Positions 8,212 through 16,764 of a DNA stretch of 37,152 nucleotides are shown here, piece by piece. Source of the DNA: Prolixibacteraceae bacterium. GTDB taxonomy: Bacteria > Bacteroidota > Bacteroidia > Bacteroidales > Prolixibacteraceae. Made by a program: the position numbers and the translations under genes. The notes beneath the pieces were generated by a model. That model was not told the origin of the DNA. It did not search any database and saw nothing but the letters and a program-made list of their open reading frames with translations. Position 1 is the stretch's first letter. Each line of letters starts with the position of its first letter. The stretch lies in assembly GCA_017998095.1 (NCBI GenBank), contig JAGODU010000023.1, positions 1 through 37,152 on the forward strand. The letters are read 5' to 3'.

Positions 8212-11200
8212 TTGAAATCTATTTTAAAATTGAAAATCAATAGTAAATATTTCAAGGGAAAACAACTGTTATCTATTTGTTGTAAGGTTATATTCTGTCT
8301 TGGAATTACACTCCTTTCCTTTCACAGTTTTGCAGCTGAGCAGGAAAGATATTTGCATTTCACTGAAATTGATGGACTGCCAAGGAATATAACTACATGC
8401 ATTGAACAGGACAAATATGGATATTTGTGGATTGGCACTTCAAATGGAATTGCTCGTTTTGATGGCAAAAATTTCTATTGCTACAAAGAATTAACCGGAA
8501 TTGGAGTAAATTTTCTTTTATACGACTCAAAAAATACTATTTGGGCAAGTACCAGCAGGGGTTTATATAAATACAACCGACTTACAAATTACTTTGAACT
8601 TGTAAGGGATGGTTATATTACAAAAATTGAGGAAGTTAACGGTGAAATCTATTTTTTAATGGTTTCATCAATATTTAAAGTTGATGGCATAAATACAACT
8701 GTTGTTTATCAGGGAGAAGAACTTTCTGATTTTTGTTTTTCTAAAGAAGGTATCTGGGTAAGCAAAACATATGAAGGTGTTTTTCTTCTTAGCATAGAAA
8801 GTGGATTCAAGAACACAACCAAATCTTTTCTTAAAGATAAATCTGTTGTACTTATTAAAAAGATTGATAATCGCCTTTTTGTTGGATTATATAATGGACA
8901 AGTGTATACTATAGACGAAAATGGCAAAATATCTCATCTGGAAATTTCCAATCAATATTTTTTGAAGAAGATAGTTAAAATCGGACCAGAAATATGGATA
9001 GCAACTGACGGAAACGGAATTATTATACTTGATAAAAATCTGCAATATTCCAGAACTCTAAGCAGAAGTAAAAATTCTAATCAGTCTATAAACAGCAATA
9101 GTATCTATGATATTTTATCGGGAAAAGATAACGAAATATGGATTTCATCTTTTGGTGCAGGACTCACCTGTATATTGCCTGACAACCTTTTATTCCGGAA
9201 CATGCTGCCTGAAAATGGAAATGAAAGTTCACTGGTTGCAAACGAAGGGGTTTCTGTATATGTTAAAAAGCCATATGTTTATTTTGGAACTAACTATGGT
9301 TTATCTGCCTGGAATGAGGAAACAGGACAGTTCAGGAATTTAAACAGCGATATATTGAAGAAAGACCTTCGGGGAATAAAGGTTTCTGCAATTGACATTG
9401 ATCATAAAAAAAATATTTGGGTAGGTACATACGACGGACTTTTAGGAAAATACACTTCTGATTTCAAGCTTATTAAAACCTATTACCCTAGTAGCGAAGG
9501 AACAAATGAAATGCAGCAAATCGTATTTCTAAAAAAAATTAATAATACAAATTTGTTGATTGGAACTCAATTCCATCGTCGTATCTTAATAAACTTCGAT
9601 TTAGAAAATGAAACTACAAGTTTGTTTGAATTGAATTTCAAAGGGAGTAATATCACGTATTGCCTCTTAAATGGTGTCAGGGAAAATAAGGACGGTGACC
9701 TGTTGGCTGTCATTTCAGACAAAGGATTATATCATGTAAACTGGAAGGACAATGTATTGGAAAACAGATTGACGGAAATGAACAAAAGAATTAGTTTCTA
9801 TATTACCGATTTCTATCATGATAAGAAAGGCACATACTGGTTTACAACATATTCTGATGGTTTGGTAAGTATTTCTGATGACGGGAAAACAGTTAAAGGG
9901 TATACAGCAAATGATGGGTTTCCTTCAAATACTTTGGTGAGAATAGAGTCAGTTGATGATCGTTTTCTATGGATAAGCACAATTTCAGGTATTTGCAGGT
10001 TTGATACAGAAACCGGCCAGGTCATGAATTTCAACCACAGCGACGGTCTGCCTGCAAATGAATTTTTGGAAAGATCTTCTGCTATTACAGAGGATGGTAA
10101 AATAATTTTTGGATCTTCAGCAGGGTTCACAATCGTTAATCCTTCAAAAGTTAATGTTGAACCTTCAAAAGATCATGTGATTATTTCTGATATAACATTT
10201 CAAAATCAAAGTATCAGAAATCCTGTAGGACAAATTCTCCTTAAAGAACCATTGGAGGAAATAAAAGAAATCAGTTTGCCCTATAATAAGAATTCGTTTA
10301 CAATACATTTCTTTTCTAAGAACAAAAGCTTTTCTAAATATCATACCTATGCTTACAGGTTAACAGGTTTGGAAAAAGATTGGACATATCTGGGAGATAC
10401 TTATTATGCAACATACACAAATTTATCTCCGGGCTACTATACCTTTGAAATCAAAAACGCAGACAAAAGACAGGAGGGTATTACAACAAGAATCAACTTT
10501 AAAATTCAATCTCCGTGGTATTTAAGCTGGTATGCCTTACTGTCATATATGCTTATCTTTTTTACGATTGTTTATCTTTTAATTTATGCCTTGTTTAAAA
10601 AGGTAGAATTGAAGAAGGAAAAGGAAATTTCTGATTTTAAGATTCAGAAAGAGCATGAATTATCGGAAAAACAGCTTTCTTTTTTCACCAATATATCTCA
10701 CGATCTGAAAACACCTTTGACTCTTATAAATGCTCCGGTAAGTGATCTTTTACAATCAGAAAACCTAAAACAGGAACAGGTTAATAAGCTAATGATTATT
10801 AACAGAAATGCAAGAAGGTTGTATAAATTGATTTCTGATTTACTTGATTTCAGGAAGATTGCTCAAAAGCAGTTTGTTTTGGAAATATCTGAAACTATGA
10901 TTTCTGAATTGATAAATGAAATATGTGAAGCATTTAAAGAAGAATGTATTAAGGAATCAATCAGTTTAGAGTATTCTGTTCGCAAGAACCTCATTGCCTG
11001 GGTTGATTCAAAGAAAATTGAAAAGATATTTTGGAACCTCTTATCTAACGCATTAAAATTCACAAGAAAGGGAGGAACAATTTCATTAAGTGCCGAAGAA
11101 ATTACAGATGATGGCCTAAAAAAAATAAAGTTTATTGTCAGCGATAACGGCATTGGGATTTCTGAGAATGAATTAAGTAAGATCTTTGATCGTTTTTATA

Positions 11201-12231
11201 AAATTCAGAGTTTTCTTCCTTCCAATACAGAAGGCAGTGGAATTGGACTTTCTATAGTTAAGGAGTTAGTGGAAATGCATCGGGGTGAAATCAATGTTGA
11301 GTCGACTTTTGGGAAGGGAACAAAATTTACTATAATACTTCCTTCAGAAAAGGAAAATTATTCTGACAATGAACTGGTCGTCTTTGATAAAAACAACATT
11401 CAATTCTTTGAAGAAGAAAACGTTGAGAACAAGCATGTTGACCTGTCTAATGAAGAAAAGAAACAATATAACCTTTCAGAGATTTTAATAGTTGAAGATA
11501 ATACTGAACTCAGAGAATATCTGGCTGAACATTTTAAAAATAAGTACAAAGTTCATCTTGCTGAAGACGGCCTGGCCGGGTTAAATATTGCAAGAGAAAT
11601 AAATCCTGATATTATTTTAACTGATGTGCAAATGCCACATATAAACGGATACGAATTTTGTAATGAAATCAGGCATAATTTCGAAACATCTCATATCCCT
11701 GTAGTTATGCTCACTGCAAATAATACAATTGAGCAACAGATTGAAGGACTGTCAACCGGAGCAGATGCTTATTTGGCTAAACCATTTGAAATTAAACTTC
11801 TTGATACAATTCTTAATACCTTACTTCAAAACAGGAAAAGGCTTCGAAACAAGTTCAGGGGAATTGAGCCTCCTGAAGATATGGAAAAGATTCTTCCACA
11901 AAGAGATGTTGATTTTATTCTGGAGCTGAAGCTTTATATAGAAGAAAATATAATGAACCAGGATTTAAATGTTGAATCGCTATCTGATCATTTTGCTGTA
12001 AGTCTTGCCCAATTACATAGGAAAATTAAGGCATTGACAGGTTCTACTCCTAATAACTTAATCAAATCTATCAGGTTAAAGAAAGCTTATAAGCTCATTA
12101 GAGAAGATGGATTCAGAGTTTCAGAAGCGGCATATCAAACAGGTTTTAGTGACCCGAATTATTTTACTACATGCTTTAAAAAGGAATTTGGTGAAAATCC
12201 ATCACAGATAGGCAATACAAATACGGATTAA
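8212..12231 (+). CDS. Hybrid two-component system (propeller sensor, histidine kinase, receiver, AraC-type regulator)
   Basis: This 1339-residue one-protein signalling system controls polysaccharide utilisation loci in Bacteroidetes. After a signal/anchor segment (about 20-40, IFCLGITLLSFHSFAA) comes a periplasmic sensor of Reg_prop repeats with motifs such as LWIGTSNGIARFDG, EIWIATDGNGI and NIWVGTYDGLL. A Y_Y_Y domain (about 680-760) and one membrane helix (about 770-795) follow. The cytoplasmic part has HisKA with FFTNISHDLKTPLTL (His830), HATPase with NLLSNALKF, DNGIGIS and GSGIGLSIV, a receiver with phosphoacceptor Asp1138 in ILTDVQMP, and a C-terminal AraC helix-turn-helix (about 1240-1335, AAYQTGFSDPNYF). 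No ATG fits: an in-frame stop lies at 8191-8193, so the start is TTG at 8212 or TTG at 8230. It is divergent from GH44 and presumably senses an oligosaccharide released by that enzyme. Confidence 0.95.
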   Translation: MKSILKLKINSKYFKGKQLLSICCKVIFCLGITLLSFHSFAAEQERYLHFTEIDGLPRNITTCIEQDKYGYLWIGTSNGIARFDGKNFYCYKELTGIGVNFLLYDSKNTIWASTSRGLYKYNRLTNYFELVRDGYITKIEEVNGEIYFLMVSSIFKVDGINTTVVYQGEELSDFCFSKEGIWVSKTYEGVFLLSIESGFKNTTKSFLKDKSVVLIKKIDNRLFVGLYNGQVYTIDENGKISHLEISNQYFLKKIVKIGPEIWIATDGNGIIILDKNLQYSRTLSRSKNSNQSINSNSIYDILSGKDNEIWISSFGAGLTCILPDNLLFRNMLPENGNESSLVANEGVSVYVKKPYVYFGTNYGLSAWNEETGQFRNLNSDILKKDLRGIKVSAIDIDHKKNIWVGTYDGLLGKYTSDFKLIKTYYPSSEGTNEMQQIVFLKKINNTNLLIGTQFHRRILINFDLENETTSLFELNFKGSNITYCLLNGVRENKDGDLLAVISDKGLYHVNWKDNVLENRLTEMNKRISFYITDFYHDKKGTYWFTTYSDGLVSISDDGKTVKGYTANDGFPSNTLVRIESVDDRFLWISTISGICRFDTETGQVMNFNHSDGLPANEFLERSSAITEDGKIIFGSSAGFTIVNPSKVNVEPSKDHVIISDITFQNQSIRNPVGQILLKEPLEEIKEISLPYNKNSFTIHFFSKNKSFSKYHTYAYRLTGLEKDWTYLGDTYYATYTNLSPGYYTFEIKNADKRQEGITTRINFKIQSPWYLSWYALLSYMLIFFTIVYLLIYALFKKVELKKEKEISDFKIQKEHELSEKQLSFFTNISHDLKTPLTLINAPVSDLLQSENLKQEQVNKLMIINRNARRLYKLISDLLDFRKIAQKQFVLEISETMISELINEICEAFKEECIKESISLEYSVRKNLIAWVDSKKIEKIFWNLLSNALKFTRKGGTISLSAEEITDDGLKKIKFIVSDNGIGISENELSKIFDRFYKIQSFLPSNTEGSGIGLSIVKELVEMHRGEINVESTFGKGTKFTIILPSEKENYSDNELVVFDKNNIQFFEEENVENKHVDLSNEEKKQYNLSEILIVEDNTELREYLAEHFKNKYKVHLAEDGLAGLNIAREINPDIILTDVQMPHINGYEFCNEIRHNFETSHIPVVMLTANNTIEQQIEGLSTGADAYLAKPFEIKLLDTILNTLLQNRKRLRNKFRGIEPPEDMEKILPQRDVDFILELKLYIEENIMNQDLNVESLSDHFAVSLAQLHRKIKALTGSTPNNLIKSIRLKKAYKLIREDGFRVSEAAYQTGFSDPNYFTTCFKKEFGENPSQIGNTNTD

Positions 12232-12232
12232 T

Positions 12233-12269
12233 ATAAAAAAACATAGGCTGCTCTTTTCAGAACAGCCTA
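12233..12269 (-). terminator. Intrinsic terminator downstream of tpiA
   Basis: The stem pairs taggctg (12244-12250) with cagccta (12263-12269), extended by three inner pairs across one mismatch. On the minus strand it is followed by a T-tract (complement of 12234-12242). It ends the tpiA transcript and may also stop the convergent regulator, although the plus-strand side lacks a T-run. Confidence 0.8.
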
Positions 12270-12325
12270 CGGTAAGGTGAGTTAAGGATTTATCTTTTAA
12301 AATATCAATTCAAAGATATAAAAAA

Positions 12326-13084
12326 TTAATATGCATTAATTATCTGAATAAAGTCTTCAGCTTTTAATGATGCTCCGCCAATAAGTCCTCCATCAACATC
12401 AGGATTAGCAAATAATTCATTTGCATTTTTTGCATTGCAGCTTCCTCCGTATAAAATTGAAGTTTCTTCTGCAACATCTTTACCATATTGAGCAGCAATA
12501 GCTTCTCTGATTGCTTTATGCATTTCCTGAGCTTGTTCGGTAGTAGCTGTAACGCCAGTACCAATAGCCCAAATTGGTTCATAAGCAATAACAAGTTTTT
12601 TGAAATCATCTGCAGAAAGATTGAAGACTGTTTCTTTAAGTTGGTTGATAACATATTCATTTTGAGTGCCTGCATTACGAATAGCTAAAGCTTCACCACA
12701 GCAATAAATAGGTGTAAGCCCATTTTCCAGAGCAAGAGCAACCTTTTTATTAAGGATTTCGCTGGTTTCGTTATAGTATTCACGACGTTCGCTGTGTCCA
12801 AGGATTACATAACCAGCTCCGGTTGATTTAACCATAGCAGCTGATACTTCGCCTGTAAAGGCACCTTTAGCTTCAGCAGCGCAGTTTTGAGCAGCAACGC
12901 CAATACGATTATTATCGACAGAATTAATAACACTTGTCAAATGAGTGAAAGGTGTACCAAGTACAACTACTACATTTTTAGCACCTTTTTCTGTAACTAA
13001 TTCATTTACTGCTTTTGCCAATTCAATACCTTCCTGAAGAGTCGTATTGCATTTCCAGTTTCCGGCTACTACTTTTTTTCTCAT
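12326..13084 (-). CDS. tpiA: Triosephosphate isomerase
   Basis: This glycolytic enzyme interconverts dihydroxyacetone phosphate and glyceraldehyde 3-phosphate. The 252-residue product has all the signature elements: GNWKCN with Asn9 and catalytic Lys11, VILGHSERR with electrophilic His97, the general base Glu169 in [11 protein letters not shown], and the phosphate-binding GGSCNAKNA and GGLIGGASL near the C-terminus. I chose the ATG at 13084 because a longer reading would need a TTG at 13090 and adds only two residues. It follows the DEAD-box helicase gene by 51 bases on the same strand and may be partly co-transcribed with it. The length is normal for the family and nothing is missing. Confidence 0.98.
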   Translation of the reverse strand: MRKKVVAGNWKCNTTLQEGIELAKAVNELVTEKGAKNVVVVLGTPFTHLTSVINSVDNNRIGVAAQNCAAEAKGAFTGEVSAAMVKSTGAGYVILGHSERREYYNETSEILNKKVALALENGLTPIYCCGEALAIRNAGTQNEYVINQLKETVFNLSADDFKKLVIAYEPIWAIGTGVTATTEQAQEMHKAIREAIAAQYGKDVAEETSILYGGSCNAKNANELFANPDVDGGLIGGASLKAEDFIQIINAY

Positions 13085-13135
13085 TGTCAAAATATTTATA
13101 ATAAGTTTATGATTTTATTGAAGTTTGCAAATTTA

Positions 13136-14914
13136 TTAAAAATTCTGTTTTTTCTTCTTACCTCTTGGACCTTTATCCCTATCGCGAAAATCATTTCCCT
13201 TGAATTCAAAATTTTCTTCTGCTTCTATTTTAACGCCTTTAAAAGTACGACGGTTCAATTCGCTGATTACCTTAGAAGTAAGATTCTTATCAAGCTCAAC
13301 TGATGAAGCTCTTTTGTATATTTCAATCTGCCCGATATCCAGATCTTTACGACCGGCAGCTCCAATTAAAAGTTCAATAACATCTTTCTTTGAAAGGTCT
13401 TTCCCTTTTCCAATATTGAAAATAATTCTGGACATTGGTTTATTTCCCCTTTGCCTTCTTCTGTTATCACTATCTCTGAAGTTTTCCCGGTCACCTCTTG
13501 ATGATCTGTCTCTGCCTTCGTACCTTTCACCTCTTTCACTTCTATCTCCCCTATCTCCTTTGTCGCCTCTGCTATTTCTCATTGATTTTACTTCAACGCT
13601 TAAATCAACGGCATCCTTATAATAATTCAGGAACCTGTTGAATTCAATTGAAACAAATCTTTTGATAAGCTCTTCTCTGGAGAGGTCTTTGAAAATATCG
13701 TATACAACGTCCATAAAAGGGTTAATTTGTTCATGATTAACTTCAGATTCATGCATCTTATTAACCATATTAAAAAGTTGCCTTTCACAAATTTCTTTAC
13801 CTCCCGGAACATTCTTTAGTTCAAACTTCTTATGGATAACCCTTTCAATTTCTCTTACTTTACCCATTTCCTTCATGTGGATAATGGAAACTGAAGTACC
13901 TTCTTTTCCAGCCCTGCCGGTACGTCCTGAACGGTGTGTATAATTTTCAACATCATCAGGAAGGTTATAATTTATAACGTGAGTAAGATCAGTAACATCT
14001 AAACCCCTTGCTGCTACATCAGTTGCCACCAGGATGCTTAAATTACGATCTCTGAATTTTTGCATTACATAGTCTCTCTGAGCCTGAGTAAGATCGCCAT
14101 GTAAAGCTTCGGCATTGTATCCGTCTTTCATTAAAGCAGAAGCTACTTCCTTAGTTTCCTGACGTGTACGGCAGAATACAATACCATATATTTCAGGGTA
14201 AAAATCAACTACCCTTTTTAAAGCAGCATATCTGTCTTTGGCATGCACCATGTGGTAAATATGGTTAACACTTTCAGCACTGGCATTCTTTGTTCCCATT
14301 GTAATCTCAACAGGATCATTCATATAAGTACGTGCAATAGCTGAAATTTCATTCGACATTGTTGCAGAAAAAAGTAAGGTTTTCTTTTCCTTTGGAGTAT
14401 CAGCTAATATCGCATCCACATCTTCCCGGAATCCCATCTTCAACATTTCATCGGCTTCATCAAGCACTAATGAATTAATCATTGAAAGATTAACCTTTTT
14501 CCTTCTTACAAGGTCATGAATTCTTCCCGGAGTAGCTACCACAATGTGTGCTCCCCTTCTCAATGAATTTATTTGCTTGTCGATAGGAGCGCCACCGTAA
14601 ACCGGTACAATACTCATACCTGAAAGAAACTTACTGTAATTTTCAAGATCTCTTGTAATTTGAAGACAAAGTTCGCGAGTCGGGCTTAGTACCAGCATCT
14701 GCGGAAAATTATCATCAAGATTGATTTGTTCAAGTAAAGGAAGTCCAAAAGCAGCAGTTTTTCCTGTTCCTGTTTGTGCAAGACCTACAACATCACATTT
14801 CTCGTTTATTAATATTGGAATTACTTTCTCCTGAATCGGAGTAGGTGTTTCGTATCCTAATTCCTGGATACCCATAAGGATTTCCTTAGAAAGCCCCATT
14901 TCGTCAAATAACAT
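13136..14914 (-). CDS. deaD: DEAD-box ATP-dependent RNA helicase with RG-rich linker and DbpA-type RNA-binding domain
   Basis: The 592-residue protein unwinds RNA during cold adaptation, ribosome assembly or mRNA turnover. Visible motifs are the Q motif (GYETPTPIQEK), Walker A AQTGTGKT (46-53), PTRELC, the DEAD box LDEADEML (152-155), SAT (183-185) and HRSGRTGRAG in the second RecA domain. From about residue 440 to 495 lies a charged low-complexity linker rich in RGD/RGER repeats, then a DbpA-like RNA-binding domain (about 498-570) beginning SRIIFNIGKGKDLSKKDV, and a short basic tail. This architecture matches DeaD/CsdA-type helicases. The ATG at 14914 is unambiguous. A leader of about 120 bases precedes it, as often seen for cold-inducible helicases. 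Exact orthology among DeaD, CshA and RhlE is less certain than the family. Confidence 0.95.
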   Translation of the reverse strand: MLFDEMGLSKEILMGIQELGYETPTPIQEKVIPILINEKCDVVGLAQTGTGKTAAFGLPLLEQINLDDNFPQMLVLSPTRELCLQITRDLENYSKFLSGMSIVPVYGGAPIDKQINSLRRGAHIVVATPGRIHDLVRRKKVNLSMINSLVLDEADEMLKMGFREDVDAILADTPKEKKTLLFSATMSNEISAIARTYMNDPVEITMGTKNASAESVNHIYHMVHAKDRYAALKRVVDFYPEIYGIVFCRTRQETKEVASALMKDGYNAEALHGDLTQAQRDYVMQKFRDRNLSILVATDVAARGLDVTDLTHVINYNLPDDVENYTHRSGRTGRAGKEGTSVSIIHMKEMGKVREIERVIHKKFELKNVPGGKEICERQLFNMVNKMHESEVNHEQINPFMDVVYDIFKDLSREELIKRFVSIEFNRFLNYYKDAVDLSVEVKSMRNSRGDKGDRGDRSERGERYEGRDRSSRGDRENFRDSDNRRRQRGNKPMSRIIFNIGKGKDLSKKDVIELLIGAAGRKDLDIGQIEIYKRASSVELDKNLTSKVISELNRRTFKGVKIEAEENFEFKGNDFRDRDKGPRGKKKKQNF

Positions 14915-14991
14915 GCATTTTCTTTTAAGGCTTTCCCGTTATGTATAATCCCTATAGACAGGTCGGCCCGATTAATAATTCAATTCACGAT

Positions 14992-15005
14992 TCCGGTTTC
15001 CCGGA
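14992..15005 (-). promoter_or_regulatory. GAAA-tetraloop hairpin in the helicase 5' leader
   Basis: On the minus strand the leader contains CCGG-GAAA-CCGG, giving a five-base-pair stem (with a closing U-A) capped by a GNRA tetraloop. It sits about 80 bases upstream of the helicase start. Such hairpins may stabilise the message or respond to temperature; this role is inference. Confidence 0.5.
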
Positions 15006-15039
15006 CACATATTCATGCCATTTTTTCTAAACGGCGGCG

Positions 15040-15047
15040 CAAAAGTA
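15040..15047 (-). promoter_or_regulatory. Candidate promoter -7 element of the helicase gene
   Basis: On the minus strand tacttttg is an exact TAnnTTTG match. It predicts a transcript start near 15035 and a leader of about 120 bases before the ATG at 14914. A well-spaced -33 element was not found. Confidence 0.5.
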
Positions 15048-15090
15048 ACAGAATTAATCAATTAATATGTTTTTCTTTGCTTTATTTTAA

Positions 15091-15123
15091 TTTGATTAAC
15101 ATTAACATTAATATTTATATCTG
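15091..15123 (+). promoter_or_regulatory. Candidate promoter of arfB
   Basis: TTTG at 15091-15094 is followed after 21 bases by tatatctg (15116-15123), one mismatch from TAnnTTTG. The ATG at 15128 is only five bases further on, so the message would be leaderless or nearly so. Confidence 0.4.
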
Positions 15124-15127
15124 AAAA

Positions 15128-15544
15128 ATGAATGAAATAGTGAATATCAGGGATTTTACATCTGAATTAAAGTTTAGTTCATCAAGAAGCAGCGGACCGG
15201 GAGGACAGAATGTGAATAAGGTGAATTCAAAAGTTGAATTAAGGTTTGATGTTAATAAATCGGAATTACTTAGTGAAGATGAAAAAGTCCTTTTATTAAA
15301 AAAGCTTAAAACAAAGATCAATATTGAAGGTGAATTGATAATTACAGCTCAGGAAGACAGATCGCAACTTAAGAACAAACAAGATGTAATTGAAAAATTC
15401 CATGCTCTTATTATTAAAGCATTGACTCCCGTTAAAAAGAGAAGGCCAACCAACCCAACAAAATCATCAGTAGAAAAAAGACTTAAGCAAAAGAAAGAAG
15501 GTAGTGAAATAAAGCAAATGAGAAAGAAGATAAATGAAATCTGA
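15128..15544 (+). CDS. arfB: Alternative ribosome-rescue factor / peptidyl-tRNA hydrolase ArfB
   Basis: The 138-residue product releases nascent chains from ribosomes stalled on messages without a stop codon. It consists of a class-I release-factor catalytic domain only. The GGQ motif is at residues 25-27 within SSGPGGQNVNKVNSKVEL, and the expected basic C-terminal tail follows (KKRRPTNPTK, then KRLKQKKEGSEIKQMRKK), which in this family inserts into the mRNA channel. There are no codon-recognition domains, which separates it from PrfA/PrfB. The length and tail match the ArfB/YaeJ group. It is divergent from the helicase and convergent with hydE, the two stop codons being three bases apart with no clear terminator between them. 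Confidence 0.93.
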   Translation: MNEIVNIRDFTSELKFSSSRSSGPGGQNVNKVNSKVELRFDVNKSELLSEDEKVLLLKKLKTKINIEGELIITAQEDRSQLKNKQDVIEKFHALIIKALTPVKKRRPTNPTKSSVEKRLKQKKEGSEIKQMRKKINEI

Positions 15545-15547
15545 TTA

Positions 15548-16630
15548 TTACTTTTTATTTGCTTTATTTTTGAAATGTCTTGAATCACCCCATTCATTAT
15601 AACCTATTTCATTATCAGTAAGCGAAATCCTGGCATCAAGACAACCAAGACACTCTTCCGGCTCCTCATTTACACATGGTTTATTCTCGTAAAGCGAATA
15701 ATCATTTCTGTACATCCCCGGCGTAACATTCGGCATGATAATGTTGGCACCTGCTCTTACGCCTTTCTCCCGGCCAATTGTATCAATCGCCTGTAAAGCC
15801 GTGGCAGCGGCAATATTAATATCCTTCATCAAAATCCTCAGCAGAGCTATCATTTTAAGGCTCATATCAAACCTTTTATCAATGCTCCAAAGTTCATGTC
15901 GGTACTGATATAACGGAGTGTTTTTATGCTCGATATATGGTCCCATTCCTACCATGTCAATATCAAGTTCTTTCATGAATAATAAATCATCAGCCAAATC
16001 GTCAATAGTTTGGAAAGGTAATCCTATCATTACACCTGTTCCGGTTTGATATCCTGTTTTCTGAAGGTTTTTGAGGCAATCTAAACGAGTTTGGAAGCTA
16101 TGGCCTGAAGGATGCAGCTTCTTATATAAAACTTCATTAGAAGTCTCTATTCTCAGTAAATATCGATGCGCCCCCGCATAAAACCAACGCTGATATACTT
16201 CTTCGCTTTGTTCTCCAAGTGAAAGTGTGATCCCAAGCCGGTTTTCGCTGATATTTTTAATTTGGCGGATTAGGTTTTCAATCCTGTCCGTAAAGTATTG
16301 AGATGAAACTTCACCAGATTGAAGTACTATTGATCCAAAATTGTTTTTATCACAAAAGCGGGCTGCATTTAGAATTTCTTCATCGCTCAGATTATAGCGG
16401 TTAACTTTTTCATTTGATTTCCGTATCCCGCAATAATAGCAATCTTTTGAACAAATATTAGAAAACTCAACAAGTCCACGGAAATAGACATAATTGCCAA
16501 TTTCTTTTATTTTTATTTCATTAGCCTTAGAGAAAAGCTCTGATTTTTCTGTTCCTTCAATCTGAAGTAAGGTTATCAGGTCATCACGGAACAAATCATT
16601 TTTGTTTAATATTTCTGTTATTCCTGCCAT
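15548..16630 (-). CDS. hydE: [FeFe]-hydrogenase maturation radical SAM protein HydE
   Basis: HydE is one of three maturases (with HydF and HydG) that build the organometallic H-cluster of [FeFe] hydrogenases. The 360-residue product carries the radical SAM CX3CX2C motif as CSKDCYYC (Cys60, Cys64, Cys67), preceded by YFRGLVEFSN. A second CX7CX2C motif near the C-terminus (CVNEEPEECLGC) matches the accessory iron-sulfur site known in some HydE proteins. TGTGVMIGLPFQT and MGPYIEHKNTPL fit the barrel. The related family member PylB lacks this C-terminal motif; BioB is excluded by its different barrel motifs. HydF, HydG and the hydrogenase are not in this window. An exact TAnnTTTG on the minus strand (16644-16651) lies 14 bases upstream of the ATG at 16630. 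Confidence 0.9.
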   Translation of the reverse strand: MAGITEILNKNDLFRDDLITLLQIEGTEKSELFSKANEIKIKEIGNYVYFRGLVEFSNICSKDCYYCGIRKSNEKVNRYNLSDEEILNAARFCDKNNFGSIVLQSGEVSSQYFTDRIENLIRQIKNISENRLGITLSLGEQSEEVYQRWFYAGAHRYLLRIETSNEVLYKKLHPSGHSFQTRLDCLKNLQKTGYQTGTGVMIGLPFQTIDDLADDLLFMKELDIDMVGMGPYIEHKNTPLYQYRHELWSIDKRFDMSLKMIALLRILMKDINIAAATALQAIDTIGREKGVRAGANIIMPNVTPGMYRNDYSLYENKPCVNEEPEECLGCLDARISLTDNEIGYNEWGDSRHFKNKANKK

Positions 16631-16643
16631 TGATAATTTGAAA

Positions 16644-16651
16644 CAAATATA
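16644..16651 (-). promoter_or_regulatory. Candidate -7 promoter element of hydE
   Basis: Minus-strand tatatttg is an exact TAnnTTTG match, 13 bases before the hydE ATG. The -33 element is unclear. Confidence 0.45.
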
Positions 16652-16716
16652 TTGAATTCAATTAACAAACTTCTGAAACTAAATTAAGTTCACAGATAAG
16701 TTATTTTTTTAAAAAC

Positions 16717-16746
16717 TTGCAAAATCAGTAATAGTGGAATAACTTG
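16717..16746 (+). promoter_or_regulatory. Candidate promoter of amrS
   Basis: TTG (16717-16719) and taacttg (16740-16746) are 20 bases apart, close to the Bacteroidetes -33/-7 arrangement. The -7 element covers a potential TTG start codon at 16744, which supports translation from the ATG at 16765 instead. Confidence 0.4.
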
Positions 16747-16764
16747 TATAAAAAAACATCCGGA

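Noticed and set aside
13200..13622. 140-codon plus-strand frame rich in Ser/Leu
   Set aside because: It is the antisense of the helicase's low-complexity RG-rich region; the repetitive composition on the coding strand keeps the opposite frame open by chance.
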